From Xanthobacteraceae bacterium (GTDB taxonomy: Bacteria > Pseudomonadota > Alphaproteobacteria > Rhizobiales > Xanthobacteraceae), in NCBI GenBank assembly GCA_030043175.1, contig JASHYD010001043.1, positions 1-8,618 of the forward strand: 8,618 nt of DNA. Direction: 5' to 3'. Position 1 is the stretch's first letter. Every line of letters starts with the position of its first letter. The notes beneath the pieces are model-generated. The model was not told the origin of the DNA, did not search any database, and saw only the letters and a list, made by a program, of their open reading frames with translations. Made by a program: the position numbers and the translations under genes. Shown piece by piece: positions 1 to 4,802 of this stretch.

Positions 1-354
1 CTGTTCGACCAGGTGCCGCGCATTCGCAACCTTGGACAGATCGAGTTTCTCGAACAAGTTGTCGTTCGCATAGAGCCAACCGACGTGCGCGGTCGTGAAC
101 GTCACGTCGCTTTCTGGCTTGCCTGCAGCCAGCTTGGCCTGATTCAACCGATCGATCGTTCCGCCGGTAAGGTATTCGATGTCGGCGCCGGTCTCTGCCG
201 TAAATTTCCTGCCGATCGACTCGTCGATCAAGTCGCGGAAGCTGCCGCCCCACGTGCTGACAACGAGCTTGTCCTTGGCGGAGGCGACAGCCGGCACCCC
301 GGCGATGGCGAGCGCGGAAAGAACAATCGCCGCGGAAATCTTCAAGGCACGCAT
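1..354 (-). CDS. ABC-transporter periplasmic solute-binding protein, N-terminal part (runs off left edge)
   Basis: This is the first 118 codons of a secreted solute-binding protein; the rest lies beyond base 1. Residues 1-26 form a typical Sec signal peptide: MRALK, then a hydrophobic stretch, then AVASA, with cleavage predicted before KDKLVV. The mature start reads KLVVSTWGGSFRD, the opening beta-strand and W-G-G turn seen in the PotD-like (spermidine/putrescine, SBP_bac_8) group. It is followed by FTAETGADIEYLTGG and a QAKLAAGKPESDV segment in the usual places. The role would be to capture a small ligand in the periplasm for an ABC importer whose permease and ATPase genes should follow to the left. 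The ATG at 354 is chosen because it gives the signal peptide and lies just downstream of a good promoter; the ribosome site is a plain G-run. The substrate cannot be read from this fragment. The catabolic neighbours suggest an aromatic or organic acid rather than a polyamine, but that is inference. Confidence 0.88.
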   Translation of the reverse strand, partial: MRALKISAAIVLSALAIAGVPAVASAKDKLVVSTWGGSFRDLIDESIGRKFTAETGADIEYLTGGTIDRLNQAKLAAGKPESDVTFTTAHVGWLYANDNLFEKLDLSKVANARHLVEQ

Positions 355-387
355 CGTCTCGACCCCCGGTTTGAGTATCCTTTCAAC

Positions 388-416
388 ATCATACTACGCA
401 AAAAACAGGCCGCCAA
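388..416 (-). promoter_or_regulatory. sigma70-like promoter of the solute-binding-protein gene
   Basis: Read on the minus strand, TTGGCG (416-411; 4 of 6 to TTGACA) is separated by exactly 17 bases from TATGAT (393-388; 5 of 6 to TATAAT). The -10 box lies about 33 bases upstream of the ATG at 354, leaving a short leader. The surrounding spacer is AT-rich compared with the rest of the window. This suggests the transporter genes have their own promoter, separate from the ridA-like gene upstream. Confidence 0.6.
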
Positions 417-459
417 AAATATTCGCTGCAGGACCAGCAAGTGCACAAAAACCAATGAA

Positions 460-496
460 GCGTCATTTCGCCTTTCAACGAAAGACGAAATGGCGC
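460..496 (-). promoter_or_regulatory. Long interrupted dyad (operator or terminator hairpin) between the ridA-like and transporter genes
   Basis: Two 17-base arms (460-476 and 480-496) are inverted copies matching at 15 of 17 positions, separated by only three bases. The inner core TTTCGCCTTTC / GAAAGACGAAA has one difference. In the minus-strand transcript this folds into a stem with one G-U wobble and one C-A mismatch and a GUU loop. A T-rich run (GGTTTTT) follows about 7-13 bases after the stem. It could be an intrinsic terminator for the ridA-like transcript, although the U-tract is not adjacent. It could instead be a dimeric regulator's operator, lying about 45 bases upstream of the -35 box of the transporter promoter. 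The sequence does not decide between these. Confidence 0.5.
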
Positions 497-534
497 AAGT
501 CCATTTTACGATGACGCCCGAGATGTACTTTGTC

Positions 535-945
535 TCAACTCGCTGGGATTTCGGCGATGATGTCGATTTCCACAAAATATTCAGGCTTGGCCAGCCCCTG
601 AACGATGATGCCGGTCGACACTGGGTGAACGCCCTTCAGCCAGCGCCCGATCACACGATACACCGGCTCGCGATAAGCGCGGTCGGTGACGTAGATGACA
701 ATTTTGACGATATCCTGCAGACAGGAGCCTGCCTCTTCAAGCAGCACCTTGGCGCACATCATGGCATTCTCCGCCTGCGCCGCTGCGTCGCCTACGCCGA
801 CGATGTGACCATCCAGATCCATTGCAGTCTGGCCGCGCAGATACACGGTGTTGTTAGCGCGCACCGCCATGCAGACGTCGTTGTCGAGATTCTGCTCGGG
901 ATAAGCTTCGCGGGTATTGAACTTGCGGAAGCGCTGATGGGTCAT
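535..945 (-). CDS. RidA/YjgF/YER057c/UK114 (Rid) family protein lacking the catalytic arginine
   Basis: A 136-residue protein of the usual Rid length. Rid proteins form trimers; the RidA branch hydrolyses reactive enamines and imines, while other branches act in catabolic pathways (e.g. RutC, 2-aminomuconate deaminase). Family features visible are VYLRGQTAMDLDGHIVG (about 34-50), the AENAMMCAKVLLEEAG helix (58-73), a DIVKIVIYVTD strand (78-88) and the closing VEIDIIAEIP (125-134). In RidA proper the segment before that strand reads PARS, with Arg essential for deaminase activity. Here it reads PVST (108-111), with Ser110 in the Arg position, so classical RidA chemistry is not expected. The ATG at 945 is preferred because AAAGGA precedes it at good spacing; the open frame upstream of it is low-complexity read-through of the intergenic palindrome. 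It lies downstream of the HpaB-like gene with a 216-base gap. It probably serves the same pathway, but its substrate is unknown. Confidence 0.88.
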   Translation of the reverse strand: MTHQRFRKFNTREAYPEQNLDNDVCMAVRANNTVYLRGQTAMDLDGHIVGVGDAAAQAENAMMCAKVLLEEAGSCLQDIVKIVIYVTDRAYREPVYRVIGRWLKGVHPVSTGIIVQGLAKPEYFVEIDIIAEIPAS

Positions 946-997
946 GGAGTGGTCCTTTGAGCAACCAGGACGTCGCGGAAGACGCGATCGGGAAGGG

Positions 998-1003
998 ATT
1001 ATA
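998..1003 (-). promoter_or_regulatory. Possible -10 box for the ridA-like gene
   Basis: The minus strand carries a perfect TATAAT (1003-998), 53 bases upstream of the ATG at 945, in an otherwise GC-rich gap. No convincing -35 hexamer lies 16-18 bases upstream. The nearest TTGACA-like sequence (TCGACA) is about 25 bases away, too far for standard spacing. It is a weak candidate that would allow expression of the ridA-like gene independent of the HpaB-like gene. Confidence 0.3.
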
Positions 1004-1027
1004 GCTGTTTCTGCGTCATCCCTGCGC

Positions 1028-1119
1028 TTGTCGAGGGTATGCGCGTCCCCCTCCCTTCCCTCCCCCGCACGCGGGGGAGGGAAGGGAGGGAGCAAGCGGG
1101 ACGTGGATCGCCCGGACAA
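1028..1119. repeat. Nested palindromic intergenic element (perfect 20-bp hairpin inside imperfect outer inverted repeats)
   Basis: The core at 1049-1090 is a perfect palindrome: 20-base arms (CCCTCCCTTCCCTCCCCCGC and its complement) around a two-base centre, AC. Outside it, 1028-1049 (TTGTCGAGGGTATGCGCGTCCC) and 1098-1119 are imperfect inverted copies, matching at about 16 of 22 positions. The whole unit is therefore roughly a 92-base composite palindrome filling the gap between the HpaB-like stop (1162) and the ridA-like start (945). From memory it resembles the dispersed GC-rich palindromes common between Bradyrhizobium genes, but I could not check copy number. In RNA it would form a very stable stem without a U-tract, so a role in mRNA stability or rho-assisted termination is possible. 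It could equally be a mobile REP-like unit. Confidence 0.75.
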
Positions 1120-1161
1120 ATCTGGCCCATGGCGACTTCAAAGCAAGCTTCGTTGCGCAGC

Positions 1162-2616
1162 TCATCCCTGCGGCCCGTTGACCCGATCCGAGAGGCCCGC
1201 GGACTTCCTGACGAACTCGAGCGGACCGGCGAAGTTGAAGCTGTTGTACACCGCCGCCAGATGATTGAAATGCGGCGCCTGCGCAAACTGTACGAACGTC
1301 AGCCGATGGCCGGCATAGTCGGAGTTGAGAAGATCCCGTGCGAAGGCGAGGAGCTTGCGCCGATCGTCGGCCTGCCATTGATTGTTGAGCGAATAGAACT
1401 TGTTCAGCCATTCGCCGCTGCCCTTGGCCTCAAATGAGGCGGAATTCGGCGTGACGCAGATCTGGCCGCCGCAGAGTTCGCGGGCGATATGCATCATGGC
1501 GGGAAGCTGAGAGCACGCGAATACGCGGCCTGCATACAGCATTGACTGGTGTGGCATCAGCAAGCCGCTCGGACTCTTCTCCGCCATTACGATCGAAGCG
1601 GTGAGGTGCGCATTGATCCCTTCGCGATAGCAGACAAGATCGGCAAGCTTTTCGCGGACGGACTGGATCTTGTCGAGACCGGTCTGCCTGGCGTTCCACA
1701 TCGCGACGCCGATCATCATGTCGGCGGTGTAAAGCAGACGCAGCACATAAGGAAACGCCGAATAGCGGTGCAGCGTCGAGCGTACGAACTGGGCTGCACG
1801 GGTATGCCTGTAGAAGAAGACGTCCTCCCAGGGGATCAGGACGTCGTCGAGGACCACCAGCGAATCCACTTCGTCGAACCGGCTGGCGAGCGGGTAGTCC
1901 TTCTCGCTGACGCGGTTCGCGAAGCCGGCGCGGCAGATATGCTTGACGCCCCGCGCCCCCATCCTGACGATGCAGCCGACGGCATAGTCGGAAAGCGTTT
2001 CGTTGGTCCATGCGCCGACCGTGGGCTTCAGATAGGCCTGGTCCGCATAGGCGGCGGCGGTTTCGTATTTCGCGCCGCGGATGATGATGCCAGCGTCGGT
2101 CTCCCGCGCGACATGCACCATCAGATCGGGATCCTGCTGCTGCGGCGGCAGCGACCGGTCTCCTTTCGGATCGGTGTTTGCCGATACGTGGAACACGTCC
2201 CTCTCAACCACAGCCTGGATGTGCCGGTCGATGTTGGCGGCGAAGCGCGGATCAATTTCGGCCAGCACATCGCGGCCGTCCGCCAGCGACCACATTTCGC
2301 CGACCGTCTCGTCGCCGACGCGCGTGACAACCCCCCCGATCTCCTTCATCACATGATCGATAGCGGTGACCTTGTCGGTCCAGTCCTTCCGCTCCCGCGG
2401 CGGACGGAGGAAGATCGAGTGGCGCTCGTTGCCGTCGACGTAGGTCAGGGCGCCCGAGTAGCGCTGCTCGTGAGCCATGTCGTACATGCGCGCTTTGATC
2501 TCGATGATCGGCTGCAGCGCCGGGTGCCGCGTGACGTCCTTGACGCGCTCGCCGTCGATCCAGACTTCGCGGCCGTCGCGAATGCCTTCTTTATAGCCTT
2601 CGCCTGTGCGGATCAT
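1162..2616 (-). CDS. HpaB-family FADH2-dependent aromatic monooxygenase, oxygenase component
   Basis: A 484-residue protein of the 4-hydroxyphenylacetate 3-hydroxylase / HpaB family, at about the usual length. Members use reduced flavin from a separate reductase (HpaC) to hydroxylate phenolic rings in the cytoplasm. The N-terminal domain covers roughly residues 1-140. The central beta-domain holds the signature VHVARETDAGIIIRGAK (167-183) and DYPLASRFDEVDSLVVLDD then VLIPWEDVF (240-267), the flavin-contact region. The C-terminal helical domain follows (about 280-450), including a GEWLNKFY segment. The SRxPDY-type substrate segment of HpaB is not recognisable; ADGRDVLAEID occupies that area, so the substrate probably differs from 4-hydroxyphenylacetate. 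The ATG at 2616 is chosen because AGGAG (2627-2623) precedes it by six bases; an earlier in-frame start at 2703 would add a proline-rich tail unlike the family. No HpaC-type reductase is encoded in the window. An AbfD- or PvcC-like role cannot be excluded. Confidence 0.85.
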   Translation of the reverse strand: MIRTGEGYKEGIRDGREVWIDGERVKDVTRHPALQPIIEIKARMYDMAHEQRYSGALTYVDGNERHSIFLRPPRERKDWTDKVTAIDHVMKEIGGVVTRVGDETVGEMWSLADGRDVLAEIDPRFAANIDRHIQAVVERDVFHVSANTDPKGDRSLPPQQQDPDLMVHVARETDAGIIIRGAKYETAAAYADQAYLKPTVGAWTNETLSDYAVGCIVRMGARGVKHICRAGFANRVSEKDYPLASRFDEVDSLVVLDDVLIPWEDVFFYRHTRAAQFVRSTLHRYSAFPYVLRLLYTADMMIGVAMWNARQTGLDKIQSVREKLADLVCYREGINAHLTASIVMAEKSPSGLLMPHQSMLYAGRVFACSQLPAMMHIARELCGGQICVTPNSASFEAKGSGEWLNKFYSLNNQWQADDRRKLLAFARDLLNSDYAGHRLTFVQFAQAPHFNHLAAVYNSFNFAGPLEFVRKSAGLSDRVNGPQG

Positions 2617-2665
2617 CGTTGGCTCCTGTTCCACTGGAGGAGGTGTGTAGGGGGCATAGCATAAG

Positions 2666-2696
2666 GGGGGCTTTGCGGATTCGTGTGGGGGCTTTT
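2666..2696. repeat. Tandem direct repeat GGGGGCTTT upstream of the HpaB-like gene
   Basis: GGGGGCTTT occurs at 2666-2674 and again at 2687-2695, 21 bases apart start to start, i.e. about two helical turns on the same DNA face. A third partial copy, GGGGGC, lies at 2650-2655. The repeats sit 50-80 bases upstream of the start codon at 2616, where an activator binding site would be expected. There is no other evidence for a regulator, and G-runs arise easily in GC-rich DNA, so this is tentative. Confidence 0.3.
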
Positions 2697-2715
2697 CTAA
2701 CAAAAATAGGGGTTG

Positions 2716-3295
2716 TCAGAGCATCGGCAGCGTGCAAGTGAGAACCTTGAGACGAAGGTACTCTTCGTCGCGCAGGCCGTAGGCGCGTGGTTGGACGACT
2801 CGGATTTTATGGTTGAGCCCCTCGACGAAGCCAAGCTGTTCTCTGGCTTGCGATAGCCGGCGATGCCGGCCCAATGGCTATCGATCATGTCGGTGAGCTT
2901 TTCGTAGGCCTTCAGCCTCCGCCACTTGAGGGACGCCCGCCACTTGTCGAAGAAGCGCCACGCCCAGGATTCGTGCTTGTAACTCCAAAGTTGATCGAAG
3001 GACCCGTTGAGCAGACTGGCGGTGTTGAGACGCTTGTTGGAGCGCAGCAAAGTCCGCAACGCGCCTTCCAAGGTGAGGTTCTCCCTGAGCGACAGCAACG
3101 TCTGGCCTTGATGAAGCGTCTGTCCTTTTCGATCGCGGCGAGCCGGATGCGCGCACATTTCTGTTCGGCAAACCATTGACAGACCCATGTGACATTGCTG
3201 CGGCTGAAGCGGCACAGTCTGCGTTCGGCCGTCAATTCGCCGACTATGCCACCGAAGCCTTTGCAACAGGCGGTCTGTTCGCGTCCCCGGCTCAA
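2716..3295 (-). pseudogene. ISL3-family transposase relic, 5'-truncated and frameshifted
   Basis: This is the C-terminal part of an ISL3-type DDE transposase, readable only by joining three frames. The upstream part reads CARIRLAAIEKDRRFIKARR and stops matching near 3100. A frame change there leads into LLSLRENLTLEGALRTLL, NKRLNTASLLNGSFDQLW and WAWRFFDKWRASLKW, ending at GIAGYRKPEN. A second frame change near 2834-2840 leads into LGFVEGLNHKIRVVQ, RAYGLRDEEYLRLKVLTC and the terminal LPML stop at 2716-2718. GFVEGLNxKIR and YGLRDEEYLRLK are typical of the C-terminus of this family. The catalytic N-terminal half and terminal inverted repeats are absent, so the element is dead. The exact right boundary is uncertain: family-like sequence fades after about 3240, and the relic abuts the stop of the neighbouring dehydrogenase (3292). 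It separates the HpaB-like gene from the upstream genes and may mark a past insertion or rearrangement. Confidence 0.82.
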
Positions 3296-4221
3296 TAGCC
3301 CCGGCGTGGATCGACGCGGCTTAGCACCGGATGGCCCGCGCGCACTCTGCGCACATTGTCACCAATCTGTGCCGCCGCCGATGCCGGGAGCGCGACCGAG
3401 GCGAGATGCGGCGTAATGAGGACGTTGTCCATTTCCCACAGCGGACTCGACGCCGGCAGCGGCTCAGTGGCAAAAACATCCAGCGTTGCCTCGGATATAT
3501 GGCCTGATCGGAGCGCGTCGATCAGCGCCGACTCGTCAACGATGCCGCCGCGCGACACGTTGATAAATGCGGCACCGACTTTCAGCAGGGCAAGCCGCTT
3601 GGCGTTCAGGAGACCCTTGGTGTGCAGGGTCAGCGGCAGCATGCAGACGAGAATATCGCTGCCGGCGAGAATCTCCGGCAATGCCTCCGGACCGGCGAGC
3701 GTCCGGATGCCGTCGACGGTCTTGCGTGTATTGGACCAGCCTTGCACCTGATATCCATGCCGCGCACATTCGAGTGCCGCTGTTAACCCCAGCTGGCCCA
3801 GCCCCAGAATGCAGACACGGATGGTCTCGGGATCGCGGGGATGGATGTAGTGCCAGCGCCGCTCGCGTTGCGCGCGTTCAAAGGCTGGAATGTTGCGGGC
3901 AAGACGGGTCACTGCGAACAGCACATAGCCCGCCATCATCCGCGACATCTTGGGGTCGGACAGCCGGGTGATCGGCACGTCGGGAAGGTCATCGCAACCG
4001 ACCAGCGCATCGACGCCAGCGCCGAGATTGACCACCAGCGCCAAGTTCGGAAATTTTGCAAAGAAGCCGCGCGGCGGCTTCCACACCAAGGCGTGGCGGA
4101 CGGAAGCCCTGTCGTCGATATCGTTTTCGCGACGCAGATCAATATCTTCGGCGGCCAGTGCGGCACGCCAGGCGTCGAAATCATCATACGCGCTGTAGAA
4201 GACCATCGGCTCCGGCTTCAT
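3292..4221 (-). CDS. D-isomer-specific 2-hydroxyacid dehydrogenase, glyoxylate/hydroxypyruvate reductase A (GhrA)-like
   Basis: A 309-residue cytoplasmic NAD(P)H-dependent dehydrogenase that would interconvert a 2-oxoacid and a (D)-2-hydroxyacid. The length and the ending VDPRRGY fit the GhrA branch. The Rossmann motif is GLGQLG (140-145) within RVCILGLGQLGLTAALECA. The catalytic triad of the superfamily is present: Arg224 in NVSRGGIVDE, Glu253 in DVFATEPLP and His272 in ITPHLAS. The substrate loop carries VVNLGAGVD (63-71). The position after the first beta-strand of the cofactor fold (GWSNTRK, 161-167) has a Ser-x-Thr-Arg-Lys arrangement, hinting at NADPH preference. The start ATG overlaps the stop of the dehydroquinase-like gene as ATGA, so the two are translationally coupled and probably act in one pathway. 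The immediate downstream sequence is the transposase relic, but the C-terminus is intact. The specific substrate is unknown; GhrA-type general glyoxylate reduction is the default alternative. Confidence 0.88.
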   Translation of the reverse strand: MKPEPMVFYSAYDDFDAWRAALAAEDIDLRRENDIDDRASVRHALVWKPPRGFFAKFPNLALVVNLGAGVDALVGCDDLPDVPITRLSDPKMSRMMAGYVLFAVTRLARNIPAFERAQRERRWHYIHPRDPETIRVCILGLGQLGLTAALECARHGYQVQGWSNTRKTVDGIRTLAGPEALPEILAGSDILVCMLPLTLHTKGLLNAKRLALLKVGAAFINVSRGGIVDESALIDALRSGHISEATLDVFATEPLPASSPLWEMDNVLITPHLASVALPASAAAQIGDNVRRVRAGHPVLSRVDPRRGY

Positions 4222-4676
4222 CGGGACGCCTGCTCCGTAATCAGCCGTGCCACAGCGGTCAGCGCCAGCTCATAGCCCAGTGCGCCCAGTCCGGCAACGA
4301 CGCCGGTGGCCGCACGCGAGACGTAGGAATGATGGCGGAAGGGTTCACGTTTCCAGATATTGCTCATGTGCGCTTCGATGATGGGGCCTTCGAAAGCCAG
4401 CAGCGCGTCCAGAATCGCGACCGAAGTGTAGGTAAGCCCTGCCGCATTGATGACGAGGCCGGCTGCCTTCTCGCGTGCCTCCTGGATCCAGTCCACCAGC
4501 ACACCTTCATGATTTGATTGGCGAAACTCGAGGGTCAGCCCGAGCGACGCGGCGTGATCTTCGCAACGCCGTTTTATCGAGACAAAGCTTTCGCGGCCGT
4601 ATATTGCGTTCCGATCCAGCCCGTAGAGATTGGCGTTCGGGCCATTCAAGAAGTAAACGATCGACGGGACGTTCAT
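4218..4676 (-). CDS. Divergent type II 3-dehydroquinate dehydratase (AroQ/QutE-fold) paralogue
   Basis: A 152-residue protein of the dodecameric type II dehydroquinase family, which converts 3-dehydroquinate and 3-dehydroshikimate in the shikimate or quinate pathways. Recognisable motifs are LNGPNANLYG (10-19), YGRES with catalytic Tyr26, QSNHEGVLVDWI (53-64), INAAGLTYTSVA (76-87, Asn77), and EAHMSNI (101-107) with Glu101, His103 and Ser105, then EPFRHHSYVS with Arg114. Two departures stand out. The lid Arg of the usual REPxxYG motif is replaced (the segment reads LDRNAIYG, with Asp at the Arg position). The His of the usual THTS substrate motif is Tyr83. The catalytic Tyr, Asn and His remain, so it is probably active, perhaps on a related cyclic acid. 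The ATG at 4676 gives the family's normal N-terminus; an ATG at 4703 would add nine atypical residues with its only AGG directly touching the codon. Its context with catabolic genes, not aro genes, argues against a biosynthetic role. Confidence 0.85.
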   Translation of the reverse strand: MNVPSIVYFLNGPNANLYGLDRNAIYGRESFVSIKRRCEDHAASLGLTLEFRQSNHEGVLVDWIQEAREKAAGLVINAAGLTYTSVAILDALLAFEGPIIEAHMSNIWKREPFRHHSYVSRAATGVVAGLGALGYELALTAVARLITEQASR

Positions 4677-4740
4677 CGCGGCGCTCTCTTTGTCGGTCAC
4701 CATCCTGCGACACTAGCGAGGCGCTGCACCGCGATGAAAC

Positions 4741-4769
4741 AAAAAATGCTATCCGCTTGCATGCCAGCA
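4741..4769 (-). terminator. Weak possible intrinsic terminator between the acyl-CoA synthetase and dehydroquinase-like genes
   Basis: On the minus strand TGCT (4769-4766) can pair with AGCA (4750-4747), extended by one G-T wobble, and is followed directly by six Ts (4746-4741). The stem is short and the loop long (13 or more bases), so termination would be inefficient. The loop contains GCATGC, so a regulator site is equally possible. The 126-base gap here (4677-4802) contains nothing else I can support, including no clear promoter for the downstream gene. Confidence 0.22.
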
Positions 4770-4802
4770 CATGAGTCGGTGCCCGACGTGAGCGCGTCGT
4801 CG

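Noticed and set aside
946..1119. N-terminal extension of the Rid protein through the palindrome
   Set aside because: The extra 58 residues are translated repeat DNA; Rid proteins are about 130 residues and ATG 945 has a good ribosome site.
1549..2664. Long plus-strand open frame (371 codons)
   Set aside because: It is antisense to the HpaB-like gene, has no recognisable family motifs and lacks a convincing ribosome site. It is a shadow of high-GC third-position bias.
2617..2703. N-terminal extension of the HpaB-like protein from an upstream start at 2703
   Set aside because: The added 29 residues are proline-rich and unlike the family, while ATG 2616 has AGGAG six bases before it.
4218..4676. 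Housekeeping aroQ of the shikimate pathway
   Set aside because: Two substrate-motif residues differ and the neighbours are catabolic, so the symbol aroQ was not assigned.
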